Assembly (NCBI GenBank): GCA_005406025.1
Contig: BGZK01001193.1
Span: 1-64,000 of the forward strand
DNA length: 64,000 nt
DNA from: Eumeta japonica
Taxonomy: Eukaryota > Arthropoda > Insecta > Lepidoptera > Psychidae
Direction: 5' to 3'
Below the pieces are notes generated by a model. It was not told the DNA's origin. It made no database searches and saw only the letters and a list, made by a program, of their open reading frames with translations. This document shows positions 1 to 12,530 of the stretch, in pieces. The stretch's first letter is position 1; each line of letters opens with the position of its first letter. The position numbers were made by a program, and so were the translations under genes.

Positions 1-63
1 GACCAGGGCTGCCGGTGTCTGTGAGCGGCGATGACTACTTACTATCGGGTGGTTGGTTTGCTC
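1..63. repeat. Fragment of lepidopteran-type dispersed repeat
   Basis: The stretch around gcggcgatgactacttacta followed by tcgggtggttggtttgctc matches in form a motif common in moth and butterfly repeats (gactacttaccatcaggtgggc...gctcgtttgcc). It is cut by the window edge, so neither length nor family can be judged. Confidence 0.4.
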
Positions 64-248
64 TTTAAAATTCTATATAAAAAGTAAATTATAATATATT
101 ACAGCGGTCAAGGAAAATGTAATTATGACATTTTTCGACCTGACCTGCCCTGACCTGACTTGAGATGTGAAGTTCCAATAAGTATAAGGACCGGAGAGCT
201 GTAATACGATCCAGTATTCTATTTTAAGAGGACCTTTGTCTAAGAATG

Positions 249-283
249 CGACGTTATACGACGTTACGTTATACGTTATACGT
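249..283. repeat. Short tandem array of acgttatacg units
   Basis: Imperfect head-to-tail copies of acgttatacg are visible. It is a small local expansion with no other sign of function. Confidence 0.55.
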
Positions 284-310
284 GTTATGATACAATTACA
301 TTCAGCAGGC

Positions 311-423
311 TTAGCATGACGCTCTAGAGAAATGTCTTGATAGGACTATTCCTTTCATTAATTATATCGACGCGAGAAGGACAGTTCTATAGAGACATAT
401 TTCTCTCTAGAACATCATGCTAA
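311..423. mobile_element. MITE-like element, copy 1
   Basis: About 113 bp with terminal inverted repeats of roughly 25-28 bp. The left end reads ttagcatgacgctctaga and the right end, read on the other strand, gives ttagcatgatgttctaga. There is no coding capacity. A second copy with the same ends lies at 24934-25025, which supports a mobile family rather than a chance palindrome. The parent DNA transposon is unknown. Confidence 0.7.
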
Positions 424-2734
424 CATCGTTGAAAGTCGTAATGAGTAATGTAATTCTACTCTTATATTTAATTCATAAATTTGTCAATATTAATATTTTC
501 TAACGTTACGCAACAAGCTTGAATTTTAAATCTTTTTTCTTATTCAAGTACTTAAACGTTACAATATTTTCATTAACTTACAAAAATATTTGAGTAGGGG
601 CCCATTCAACTCTAGAAACTGGTTACACAACACCGGGGCCGTCCCTTCGACAAGTGGCGACGCAACATAAACAAAACAATATGCTCTCACACGTCTCTCA
701 CGCGGCGGAAGCCGGACCGAATCGCTCACTTTGACGGACGTCACTTTGTCCGTCCGTCCGCCGCTGATTTATGCGCACACGCCGACGAATATACACAAAC
801 AATACGCATTCTTCACTTTAAGCATGAAAACACTCACCGGGAAGAAAATGTCTCAGCGGTTAAGGGCGTTGTCTTTGACCCCGGTCTGCTGGGTTCGAGC
901 CTGTCCACGCGCGAATTGCTAATCATTTGTTAATTTAAGCCAAATTATACAACACTCTTCATGTTGGAATACGTTCCGGACGTTGTCGTCGTGTTGGTGA
1001 CAACGAACATTAGCAGCCTGCCAACATGAGGTTTATTTTATTTGTATTTCAATAATTGTAGAAGGAAATAAAAACATTGTGGAAGGTTAAGCTTCAACAG
1101 TGAGATAACTAAAAATCTGATACAATATTACAATAAATAATATTTGAAATTAATTCATCTACACGTTCGTTACCTGCTTGCTTTTTCACTAATAAAGGAT
1201 AAATTATATCATTTTTCATACTGGTCATACATACACCTTTCCCGATTTCGATATTACAATTTGGATGACGATTTAGATCCTAGTTCCGAGTTCCATTTGA
1301 TATCTGGATTAAGCTTTCAGTTTGGATAATATTTCCATGCTTAATCCGATTTAAGGTTATAATTCAAAGGTCAGCCTGCGTTTGAATCCAAGGTCTTAAA
1401 CTCTGCATATTAAATTTGAAGTTTGAAGGAAAACAAAGAAACAAACGAAAAACGTTTCATTTTTATATATTCTGGTGAGAAAAGGAGCCCCTTCATTCAT
1501 CAGTTTAAACCACTGGAATCGACTGCCGCACAAAAGCCGCAATCACAATACTCCTGTATTTTTTTATTTTTTTTTAAATTATTCTATAAGTTATTATATA
1601 ATCGGAAAAAATATAACACTTGCACAATTTTATACATAATCTAAAAAAGATAATTAAAACTACTATCATTTTCGGAAGATTTAAACGGCACCACTTAGAC
1701 GCGCTCCTTTTGAAAACTGTGGCGTCATCGAAGAATAAATTAACAACGAAGTGTTTGATTCAAAGTTTAAATAAAAGTGAATGATTAAGGCTTATAAGAT
1801 CAACTTATTGTAATGAAAGAGCACACAAAAGCTTATTACAAATATTGTATTGTCCTTATGTGCGAAAATAACATTAAAATTGCACCCAATAAGATATATT
1901 TTCATATGCCTAAAGATGCAAATATAAGGAAAAGGTGGTGTAAAGTGATGTAAGGTGAAATCACATTTATCACATTACAAAATAAGCGGTACATTTTAGG
2001 TTATAATTACTTAATTGAACCGTCTCACGAGTATAAAAATAAGGAATATGAAAATTTATCGAATATCTGTAACTTATTTACTTTGCAGCTTTTACTCGTC
2101 TTGGTTCAGCTGACGTAAAGTCCGAATTATTTACGAAGTCATCATGGACACACCAATACAATCTTAGGCAAATCATCCTACTGTGCCTTGATAAAATCGC
2201 TTTCAGTAATCGTGGCAAGTCTTTTTTTTACAAGGAATCACTGCTTTCGGTTAATGATTCCCAAAAAACATAATTTATCATGAACGGCAAAAAAAATGCG
2301 AATAACCTTCAATAACCATACAAATGCCCCGTTAACAGTAGACCCCGAGTGAACGGTGACGTCACACTTCGTTCCGCCAATGGCGTTGCGTTTTGGAAAT
2401 TTGCGAGAGAATTTGAAAAATACTGCTTTTATATTATTAAATTTATTAATAGAATTTATTACATGATAATTTGTAGAAATATATTTCTTACATATTTCTT
2501 TAGTAATAAGTATTACACATTTTTTTTTTTCCATTTCTAAATCACACGCATATTTTACTTCATGTGTTCTTCCACTATATGCGTAATGTTTGAGCTTGAT
2601 TAATTCAATTTGTTTATGCGAAGAAAAAAAAAACAGCTAAATGAAATAGGCAAAGCATTTATACAGTAGGATTTATTGAATATTTTGTAATATGTAAATT
2701 TCTTGATATTATAAATACCATAGTATTCTACTTT
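424..2734. other. Non-coding AT-rich stretch with one CpG-rich patch
   Basis: No gene is recognised. From about 595 to 790 the composition changes to CpG-rich (for example gcggcggaagccgg and gtccgtccgtccgccgctg), unlike the AT-rich flanks. It could be a promoter of something outside the window or a repeat fragment. The short open frames here show no family resemblance. Confidence 0.5.
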
Positions 2735-2990
2735 GATGAATTAACATTCGCCCGAGACTCCGTCCGCGTTTACATAGAACGAATTAACAATGAGTGATCT
2801 CTTCGTCAATCATGATCTCGGCCTCGGTCCTGTGCTCGATTTCAATTTCTGTTCCACTATCGGTTCTGATCGCGGTTTTGTTCTCGATCCGATCGCGTTT
2901 CTGATACCGATTCCGACCCCGCTCTTGCTTTTACTTTCAGTGCCTCTCCCGTTCTCAATGACGATCGCGATGGCGAACATGCATTATGTC
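2735..2990 (-). repeat. Hexamer-periodic dispersed repeat, copy 1
   Basis: From about 2800 the + strand reads as six-base units of the type gatctc, ggcctc, ggtcct, gttctc, gatccg, attccg. The edge at 2740-2790, read on the - strand, gives gttctatgtaaacgcggacg followed by gagtctcgggc, which resembles the abundant lepidopteran tail GCGGACGnAGTCGCGGGCA. The period of six keeps frames open, which explains the 103-codon frame here; it is not a gene. Confidence 0.55.
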
Positions 2991-3159
2991 GCTTACGCGC
3001 CGTACGGTTTCATCCGTGTGGAATATTGTTCTTATTTTGCGGCAAATTCGCGTCTGCGCGTTGTCTATTCAGGTAGGTTCAATAATTGCTATGATGCTTA
3101 AATGAATGCATTCAGGTATGTACGCAATTATATTTTGACGTGACAACGTCTTATAAATT

Positions 3160-3340
3160 GGTTTGCCGGGTGACACTTCAAGAAACTGCGTTACGCTCCG
3201 CTCACGTTATGCGCTCACAATGAGAGCGAGTGAGAGAACGCGTCCCTTCCACTCGGGCATGGTTAGCCCGCCTAAGAACGAGAGACAGATAAAAGTGAAA
3301 GGCACGCGTCCCTTCCACTCAGATAGGAACAAGTTAAGTT
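3160..3340. repeat. Dispersed repeat with a duplicated segment
   Basis: The stretch contains ccgggtgacacttcaagaaa and two copies of acgcgtcccttccactc (starting at 3238 and 3304) about 66 bp apart. The wording resembles a lepidopteran repeat, and the open frame across it has no coding character. Confidence 0.45.
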
Positions 3341-5700
3341 GTAGTAAACGCTGTTTCATTGTATGCAAATGTATTGCAAGTTATTGTATGTATATTTGTA
3401 TATAAATACGTATGTATGTGTAAAGGTAAAATAAAATTTTGTTATATGAAATTCAGTGCGAGATTCTTTGTATAAATTAATGTTTTAAATATAATTCTTT
3501 GTATAAATAAATGTTTTAAATTGTTACTATTATTTCATCCTTCTTCCTACTATACGAATGAATATTCACATTAAAATGATTTTACCACTCAAAGTCGTTG
3601 TCACGTAAAACTTTCGCCCGTATACCGACTTTACAGGCAACCAATTTTTGATGTGAAAAATCTATTGGTGCGCCTTGGCAGTAAATCGATTTGAATGCCG
3701 GAACGGCGAACGGCATTACGCCGTCATGCCGTGACGCCCCCAGTACTTCGCCGCTCTCGACTCCTTTCTGTGTGCGCACGCGTATACTTATACACTTTTA
3801 TTCTAACTTTACCTTATTGTACATTAAATTAGGCTAATATTTAAATTAAGGAATTGACTTTAAATTATTTACTATTTTCATTAATTAATTAACTGAATAA
3901 TAATTTATTCATAAAAAAATGTAAATATTTAAAATGAATTATTATTATTTTGTGCTATTTGACATTAATTCGTTATTTAATTGATTGTATTTAATTATTT
4001 GACATGCACTAAAATATCTTAAAAGAATTTATTAAAATTATTTTAATTATTCTGACATCGCCTTATTATAATTTATTATTACTACAATTAATAAAATTGA
4101 CTTAAATTATTTATTTTTATTATTAATTAATTGACAAAATTGTAAATTATTGATGTAATTGAAAATATTGTATTATCTAAATAAATAAAAAATAATTCTC
4201 GACTTATCTATATTATATTATTATTGAAATAAATTTTAATATTTCTAATTAATTGACTTATTTCAATAAAATTATTATTGAAATAATTTAACGAAATTAA
4301 AAAATCGAAATTTGTATTATTACATTAAAATTGGTATTATAATTTTTCCTTGAATTTAATTTGGTTGTTTATTAATTAATCGCTATTAAATATTTTACAT
4401 TAATAATTTATTCAAGAAAATTATAAGCCAATTTCAGGGCTGTAGGGATCGTAGATCTCCCTCTAGAACTACCGGGTCAAAACCTAAATAAAATCTTCTA
4501 TTAAATTGCTTTCCACATTTCCCCTGTACCTTTTGCCACTGCTGCACCGACTGAGCCGTCTCTCGGGTCTCTCCTCTTCTATTTTTATTAAATTGTGGGA
4601 GTAGCATTTCCTAAGAGCTTTTTTCGGACTGAGTACAAAAAAAAACCCATAAAAAACGAAAATTAATTTTTTTATGAGTTTTTAAGTGAATAATGAGTAA
4701 GTTCATATCTAAATCTATTCTAATTTCTAATTGAAAGTCAAAATCTTCATTCACCTTTAAAGGACGCGACACATATAAATAGCCTAGTACGTTCTTGTAG
4801 ATTTTTTCAAAATCGCCCAATAATAACCATTTTATAGATCCGCTGTGCATAAAGGCGCTTTTATATAACACCGCCCAATACATCCGCTCATTCTAGAGTG
4901 TCACAGTGTCGTGACTTTTATGATGAATAGAAAGGTATGAAATTTTATATTTTATTTTGGATATACATATCATATTAGAACAGAATGGCATAGATTTGGT
5001 TATTTCTGAGATACGAACGAGGAACGTATTGCATAATTTTTATGCTTATGGTTTCGATAGTTTTAGGCTTGCGCTTCCTATTAGAATAAATGCATGCAAG
5101 TATTAAAGAGGTTAGAGCAATAAACAACAGTAATCTTCGCCGAGTGCACAGTCCTCCTTTAATTGCATCACCGATGCATCCATTAGTTGTCGTAAATTCA
5201 TTATGAGGTAATACGCGACTGTGGGCTAGAGCCTGCAGCAGCGGCATTGGGTATAAGGATGTATGCAGTATAGATTTTTGCTAAACTTTATACTATGATA
5301 TATTTTTTTCTTTTAGAAAAAAAAAATGTTGGAACTGGCGATTTTCAATACAATAACTCCGATACGCTTTCACCCTATACAAAAAATGGACATCTCGATT
5401 CGCTTTATACTTTGATATATGACCTTTGGACAGTAGATGCTTTTTGTGACGTCATCATTATGTTTCGATGAATTTTCGAATAATTATTGCGCAGAGAGTA
5501 AAATCCGGAATAAACATTTGTATTGAAGTTCGGCAATTTTTACAGTTTTTTTTTTGTGTAGTGAAAATGCAACGTGTATAAAGCATGTCGTCTATGAGGC
5601 TAAAGCCGGCTAGTACGAGCCGGTGCATACATAAAGGAACAAATAGATTCACATATTACTGCACTGTAACTTTCATAAATATTTAATTTTCATATTTCAA
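3341..5700. other. AT-rich intergenic stretch
   Basis: No gene is recognised. From about 3790 to 4430 the sequence is almost pure A/T and keeps returning to variants of attaattaattgaca, like a very decayed tandem array. Fragments at 4450-4600 and 4980-5260 have mixed composition but no family I can name. Confidence 0.5.
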
Positions 5701-5724
5701 ATTCATGTTCACGGGAATGAGCAG

Positions 5725-5815
5725 GTTTGTCGCGTCTTCGATTGCGACACATGCGCGTGGATCAATGACGTGTTGCACGCGCGAGCTGCGCCTGACGCAT
5801 GTGTCGGAAGCTACA
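5725..5815. repeat. CpG-dense block with inverted repeat
   Basis: Arms cgacacatgc (5745-5754) and gcatgtgtcg (5797-5806) flank a core rich in alternating CG/GC (ttgcacgcgcgagctgcg). The block stands out from AT-rich flanks. It could be a palindromic repeat or a regulatory site; nothing in the sequence decides. Confidence 0.45.
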
Positions 5816-6280
5816 ATGTATATGTGTATATATTTTTTTTTGTATACAACTTTGTACTTGACTGATTAATATACAACTCTGTAATTATTGTTTAGTTTAA
5901 TGTTAAATCAACATTTTTTTTTTTTTATATTGAAACCGACTTTTTTAGAAACATTTTTTCGTTGTCTCCCAGCGACTGCATGGGACACTTTTAAAATTAT
6001 ACGGCTACGTTAAGCCAGGATACGAGTTGTATGCTATTGACTATAAATGATTTTAGTATTTATTCTCAATACCACTATGTACTGAGTTTTTATCGAAAAT
6101 TTATACGGAAGAGTTTAAATAAATACCTTAAAGTGGAAATCGGGAATAACACCGATCAAAATATGAAAATTCACAAATATAAATCAAACTAGTATCACTT
6201 TACTCTTTATAAATTTAAAAAAATTGATATACCAGTATAGGAAATAGAATCAATGAGGTCTAGAGCGATCTCTGCGTGAC

Positions 6281-6690
6281 ATGTGTCAAGTTTTTTTGAA
6301 AGATACTCGTAGAAGTAGGAACAGCGATGTCAGAGAGCGGTGTGATTTGAAGGAAGATGTAGCGACTAGAGTAGAAAGAGGTATGTTGCGGTGGTTTGGC
6401 CATCTGGAAAGGGTGAATGAAAGTAGACCGACGAAACAAATCTATAGAGCGAATGTGTGTGATGGAAAGGTCGGTAAGGGGTCGCCCTAGATAATTCTAT
6501 GCAGACCACAATAGTGGCATCTTAGAAAAGGGCCAAATTTTAAGCACCCGAAACCGACGAGCTTGCATGAAAAGATTGATGGATGTCAGCGAGGCAATAG
6601 AGGTATGTAAAGATCGTACCATGTGGAAGTCCATAGTCTCAGTCTACCCTTCTGGGAAATAAATAGGTATGAATGAATATTATGACTATT
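6281..6690 (+). mobile_element. LINE-A 3' fragment (5'-truncated)
   Basis: The translated piece carries the C-terminal motif of an insect non-LTR retrotransposon reverse transcriptase: SDVRERCDLKED, then VERGMLRWFGHLERVNESR and TKQIYRANVCDGKVGKG. It is followed by a degenerate 3' region (gcttgcatgaaaagattgat ... cttctgggaaataaatag) and a weak ATT-rich tail. The same protein and 3' end recur at 51165-51300 (antisense), 51330-54835, 58525-59335 and 61145-61420. The 5' end is missing, as is usual for LINE insertions, and stops interrupt the frame. Confidence 0.8.
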
Positions 6691-7534
6691 ATATTATTTG
6701 ATATAAAATAACTGCGCACCAATATAAGTTTGAACGGGTACAATAACCTATTGCACTAAAATTCAAATGCGTGCCAACATGTACCGTTGACTAAACTATT
6801 GCTGCTAGAAATCAAAAATTGCGGTTGACAGAGTTTTATCTAAATTTATTAACATTAAATTTATTCATAAATTTCTATTATTGTGACAGTTTTTTCGTAT
6901 TCTTAAAACAAAACGTTAAAAAAAGGGTACGGTTTTTAAAATTAATGACTTTGAGAAATGTGAGATTGAAAAAAAATCACTTAAAGCTCCTTACGCATCA
7001 CGTACCATTTCAAAACATAGTAACTACAGAATGTATGGAATGTCAATCGACCTTCTTTTAGAAATTGATTGATGAACACATCAAAACAACACAAGTATAG
7101 ATTGGGGCATACAAAACAAGATATTGATGCTGTAATCACACCATAATAGACTATAATGGTTATAATAAAAGGCCCGCTTTAAAATGCGGTTCATCTGGAT
7201 CACGAAGACGCATTAAACAATGCGCGCAGGGCAGAGATACGCGGCGTAGTTGTGCAGCGTTGCGAAAATATACATCGTGGTTGTAGGAAACAAAACAGTT
7301 TTGTTTATGAACAAGTAAATAAGTATATGTTGTAATTGTGAAAACAGAGTGTAATTATGAATTTTACGAGAATTATGATATAAGGAACCCTCCTTTTTGT
7401 AAGCACAATTCTATTGGAATCAACATTTGTTAAGGTTGAAGAAATGGTATCAACTATCTATACAAATGAAAGTCAGAAAAGGTGTTGATGTGTAAGGAAA
7501 GTAAAAATGAAATCAAATTGAAACTATTTTATTC

Positions 7535-8445
7535 CGTTCAGTTTCAGCCACTGCAAGTCCACTGCTGAACGTAGGCTTCCCATTTGGAGTTCCACCACGT
7601 ACAATCTTGGGTTATTTGCACCAGCACTTGCAACAAAAACTGGTCTGTATCCTTGACAAGGTCGTCGGTCTACCTCGTGGGAAGCCGTCCCACGCTACAA
7701 CGTCCAGTTCATCGTTACCACTAGAAATCTTTCTCTTCTAGAGCTTATTAGTTCTACGAGCGATGTACCCAGCCCGTTGTCACTTCAAATTACTGAATCT
7801 AGAGCAATGTTGCTTAGTTATGTTCTTCTCCGTATTTCCACGTTTTGGATTTTACCTTTTGGAGAAACACCGAATATAGCTTTCTCCATTGTATGCTGGG
7901 CGATTTTGAACTTATTTACAAGAGCGACAGTAAAGGCTCGCGCCTGTAATCCGTACCGATCATTGTATACAGAAGAACCCTTCGTAGAGAAAAGTCAATC
8001 GAAAAATAGCTCCACATTTAACACGTGCATTTTGAGGCGACAACTGCGGTTTGTATTTTTTGACTCTCGCTAATAGGTCGATATTGAAACCGCAATGATC
8101 GCCTTATCCGCACGAGGCCATAACGGACCTGGTTTTTTTATATAACACGATGATATGCACTGTCCAAAGACTTTTCTCTTTAAGCACCAAGCTATAGTGG
8201 GCTTGAAGATACCTTGTGATTTCCCGAACGTTGCCCATTCGAGCTGAATTCTTCGTGTGACCTCTTTATTGAAGTTGTATACACCTTATAGGATAGTATG
8301 TTGTAAGTAGACGCGCTCGTCTATAACTATAGAAGAGGTCTTAACTATCAATAGAGCGGGCACAGCAGGGACATTTATCACAATATTCATGTTGTCCATT
8401 TCGTTTTTGAAGCCCACTTCTTGAGAATATTTGCTGATGTTTATT
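7535..8445 (-). pseudogene. LINE-B reverse-transcriptase C-terminal remnant
   Basis: Reading the - strand in shifting frames gives segments typical of the C-terminal part of insect LINE reverse transcriptases: RRIQLEWATFGKSQGIF, KRKVFGQC, MEKAIFGVSPKGKIQN with EIRRRT, RTGRCSVGRLPTRSTDDLVK and the ending WEAYVQQWTCSG. Several stops and frame changes separate them, so the copy is dead. The wording differs from LINE-A (no LGHL...TKQIYRAN block), so it is a separate family. Catalytic RT motifs upstream are absent. Confidence 0.75.
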
Positions 8446-8649
8446 TTATGGATAAACTTCAAACAATGAAGACTATTTTACTGCAATGCAAAAAGTAACT
8501 AACCACGAAGGTTTAGAAAAGAGTTAATACTGTTTACGTCTTTACACATTTCAGTGCTATTCTGACAAAAGCAGATGTCCAGCTTAAAATCTATCCAGAC
8601 CCCATCATGCCTTCGCGTCCGTTTCAAAAGCTTTCACTCTCGAATTCTA

Positions 8650-9195
8650 GCAGAAGCTCGTAGCGGCGTGTAGGGCGGCGCCCGACCGCGGCGATATGTA
8701 GACTACGCGGTATTTAACATCACCGCCGCGAACTCGGCCACCACTTACCGCGCGCGAGCCGAACGGGACGCAGCACACCGGCGCACGCGACCGAGACGGT
8801 CAGTTCACACGTCGGACGCACATCTCCGTTGCGCGATCCAAATTTGGAAACACTTTTCTTTCTATGCGGCCAGTCAGTCGCGTGAAATTCAAATTTCGAA
8901 TCGTTCGATCGTAACGGAAATGTCAATTTGCCGGTCGATTTCGCGCGCAATCACGCCACCACGGCCGGGCTTTCTTTTTAATTGTTGGTTTATTGGATTA
9001 TAGGATCGTGCGGCGTACGCGGCTGAGGTCGTGCGAGGACGCCGCGAGAGGGCGGTAGCGATGAAACGACGTGTCCGTGCCATTGATTGATCGATTCAAC
9101 CCGAGTGTAAACAGTGCGTGTTGATGCATTTCGCTTTCGGCCACCGTGAATGGACATTTCAATATATTTACGACATATTCTCTGAATAAGCAAAA
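8650..9195 (+). promoter_or_regulatory. CpG-rich promoter / 5' leader of gene A
   Basis: A block of about 450 bp with dense CpG (for example gcggcgcccgaccgcggcga) lies directly before the first coding exon in otherwise AT-rich DNA. Candidate arthropod initiators of the TCAGT type occur near 8799 and 8874, and a weak TATA-like gtatttaaca lies near 8710. The start site cannot be fixed from sequence. The leader contains three short upstream ORFs: 9061-9090, 9124-9189 and 9150-9185. Their stops fall 106, 7 and 11 bases before the gene A start. Confidence 0.5.
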
Positions 9196-9210
9196 ATGAT
9201 GCTCCTCAAG
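9196..9210 (+). CDS. Gene A coding exon 1 (first five codons)
   Basis: ATG ATG CTC CTC AAG (MMLLK) is followed at once by the strong donor gtgagt at 9211. Splicing in phase 0 to the acceptor at 30218-30219 gives MMLLKLCAACMLLALSSA, a classical signal peptide with a basic residue and a leucine-rich core that exon 2 alone lacks. A tiny first exon carrying only the start of the signal peptide is common in insect cuticle and other secreted-protein genes. The joining is inferred without transcript data. Confidence 0.72.
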
Positions 9211-9959
9211 GTGAGTCTTGTTTACAATAGAATCATAATAAAGTCTTTTAACGCTAAATTAAGGGCATTAGGTTGACTCGTAACGCAATTTCATGGTATA
9301 ATATATTTGCACAGAAACTGTATATTAAAAAGTATGGATATTTAAACGTAAAAATGTGAAATATCAGAGTTATTATAAGACTTTATGTATTATTATTACA
9401 AGTTGTTAGGCTTATGTCATGGTTATGCATACTTATGATCTTTTAATATTATCACTTAATGTTCTCTGAAAGATTTCTTAATTCTAATTAAATTCCAAAA
9501 CACACAATTTTATATTAGATACATGTACTTCTGATTGTGTTGAAACCTTATAAAAAACTTAAAAACATTTGAACGTACCTTGTGATATTTCACAGTCGTT
9601 TAATTATTTTTATTGAGGGAATTTTCATAAAATTACAATGAGACATATGCAATAGATCAATTTTGTTTCGTCGCAACATATATAATTATGAAATAAGAAT
9701 ACAAAAAAACAGTTAATGTATAGACGAAATGTAATAGTTTGTTTATGATTGGCAAACATTTTGATCTTAAGTATTTTTGCATTCACCACATTTATAAATA
9801 CAGTTCAATATTCACGTATGCTGAAAGTTATGGAAGACTAACTTATGATCGCGATCATGTCATCAGAGATACAGTGAATTGCTTCATTTTTTACATCCAG
9901 CGATCCAACTAATAATTTTAGATTTAAGAGTAGTAGATCAAAGAGTAGACTCTCAGTTT

Positions 9960-10200
9960 CAATATCGGGAACATGGTTGGCTCCATTCACAATAAACATC
10001 CTGGTCTCCTTCTTGATTTCAGTGCCGGTCCCGCTCCTCGATTTCGATCCTTCCCCCAATCCTCATGAAATAAATTCACAGGAACGTATTATTGAAATAA
10101 AATATATCCTCTGTCTTATTCCTGAAGATATTGTAACTGTCCGTCAAATCTCATCCAAATCCGTTCGGCCGTTTATGCGTGATTGTGTCACAAACATTTA
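9960..10200 (-). repeat. Hexamer-periodic dispersed repeat, copy 2
   Basis: Pyrimidine-rich six-base units (gatttc, gtgccg, gtcccg, ctcctc, gatttc, gatcct) run from about 10008 to 10060. They are followed by a non-periodic part ending in tccgttcggccgtttatgcg, a motif seen at the end of many lepidopteran SINE/LINE-derived repeats. Open frames on both strands are caused by the period. Confidence 0.5.
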
Positions 10201-11814
10201 AACATAGTCACAAACTAACACGATTATAATATTGGTAGGATGACTTTTAGATCGATTTTACATTTTATTTTATTGTGATCTCTCAAATAAATGTAAAGAT
10301 ATGATAATAAGTACCTTTGAACTCTTGACTTGGAAGTCATATAATCAAAAGTAGAATAAAATCTATTAACTTAAGACCTTATATTTTTATGCATTTAGTG
10401 ATTATATTTTTGTTTAAGGTTATTCAGTACTCATAGAATGTTCTATTTTAAAATCATTTCTAAGAATAAAACATCTTTCTATTTCTGGGCAATGAATATT
10501 TTTAAGGTTTGACCCTTCGTACACTTTCCAGCATGGTTTCCATAAAAATTGTTGTCAAATGGAAATATCGAAATGATGACCTTTCAACTTTCGACACGTT
10601 CTGAATATCAGCTTTGACAGGATAATGACAAAAATTCGTATGTGAAGAACCAGTCATCATGAATAATTCAAGATTTATATGATCTTTAAGGCAAATAGTT
10701 AAAATATCATTTCCAGTGGTAAAATCGTGATTATATAGACCAACCAATTTCTCTGGATGACAGTCCTTTTTTTTAATAAGTAGCAATTATAATTCTCTCG
10801 TGTCGACGATATGTCGTCGGTAATACATTGAACAAAATATCGCTATTCATAAATATTCAAATTATTTAATTAAAGTGATTAGCCTATCTCCAAAAATTAT
10901 AAAAATTACACTTAAATGTTTTATTGGACAATGTTTATTATGTTGTCGAATCATATATAGCTCATAGTTATAATATAGTTAACTTTTATGTTTTCGGACT
11001 AAAATAAAAAATATACATAATACTTTTATATAAAGTGTGTCTACATTTGGAAGAACCCTCGATTGACCGTTCCCGTTTTTTGAAATTGAAGAAAATCTTT
11101 GCTTCTCTTCCACAGCGTCATCTAGCGCTGGAAATCCATAAAGCGTATATAACATCTCGCTATATTACTTTTATATTGACAACTCGCTCTGATATATCGC
11201 ACGTAGTTAAAAAAAAAACAGTATTTTCAAATCGGTCAATATTGTTTTAGTGAAATGGTAACCCACTGGTACCTTAAACCCTAAACGTAGTGAAAACTAA
11301 TAAAGGGATTAAAAAAATCAATCAATATTAATTGTTTGCTTATTTTTAATTGGGTCTACAATTTACTTGTTTTTAATTCGTGTTTTCATCTTCAAAATGT
11401 CAAACAAATTGATATTCAATCTCTTTAATAAATACAAACATTATTTACTGTGTGTGTTACAATTTTCGTTTAGGTTTTCATGTAAACTATAAGTGAGGAT
11501 ATTTATATCGTTTTTTTTTTTTTTCAAAATTTTAGGTTGCCTAGTTTTGGAGTCAAAGTGAACGTTCGACTTTACGTATATTTCCTTCAATATACATCGA
11601 ACTGCGTATTTTACAATTATGATATAATACGTATTTAGATTTCTCATAATTAACTCGTTTAATTCATATGTTACGTGTTGTCTCTATAATATTTTTTTTC
11701 GTTTTATAATTTTCTTCTTAAAATTAACCTCTAAAACCGAAATTCGTTTATTTACGCTATACATCCGTGATTGGAGCACCTAACTACATATAACTAATAA
11801 AATGTTATTATATT

Positions 11815-11935
11815 TCAGTAAATAAGTCAAAAATTGGTTGTGGCAGACGGACAGACAGCCAGATACAAACAAGAATATTTTTAAAAAGGTTCTATTTTTT
11901 CATCGGGTGCATGGAGCCCTAAAAAAATAAATCAT
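11815..11935 (+). repeat. GGTTCCG-family repeat, 3' end
   Basis: The sequence ggcagacggacagacagcca, a pyrimidine-rich ggttctattttttcatcggg and the end ggagccctaaaaaa match in order the 3' part of the dispersed family best seen at 13715-14510. The 5' boundary is not visible. Confidence 0.5.
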
Positions 11936-12394
11936 TTCTATGAGCATTATTAAAACACTTATGTATTTTTCGTGATTAAGCCATGATGTACAAATTTTAA
12001 CCGATGAGTAATTAATGACAACATCATTATTATATTTAAAAACCGTAATTTGGTCTCAACAAAAACATACCCGATAATCGATAGCTGTTTCTAAACAAAA
12101 TTAAACCTTGAATTTAAAGTTAAAACAAACTTTTTTAAAACAAACAAACAAACTAAGTGTCCTTTAACACTTTAGTACCAATTCAAATATAAATTAACAT
12201 TCTCCGCGTATTCGGGTCGACGTGGAAAGGACACGTGGATGCATTTCACTTCGTAATTGACCGTAGCTGACCGTCGTTCTAGAATTGGAAACAGATTGTC
12301 AAAATGTTACTACTGTCAGGCGAATTTCTCTATACTTAATCCATCGTCAAGCGTTTGGCGAGTGCACGACGCGTTAAATATTTATGTATAAATC

Positions 12395-12530
12395 GATGTG
12401 TGTGTGTGCTTGTGTTCCCTGTGGACTCCGAAACGGTCGGACCGGTTTTAATGTAATTCCCAGATTACCCCAGCAGGCGATCTTGTGAAGTTTGGTAGCG
12501 ATCGGATCAAAAGATTTTTTTTAATTTTTT
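12395..12530. repeat. TG-rich microsatellite and repeat tail
   Basis: A gtgtgtgtgtg run leads into gactccgaaacggtcggacc and a gaagtttggtagcgatcggat segment, the layout of lepidopteran repeats that end near a dinucleotide run. No protein is encoded. Confidence 0.4.

Noticed and set aside
2790..3101. 103-codon hydrophobic open frame
   Set aside because: It coincides with a period-6 repeat, which keeps frames open and gives repeating dipeptides; similar frames arise in the other copies of the repeat.
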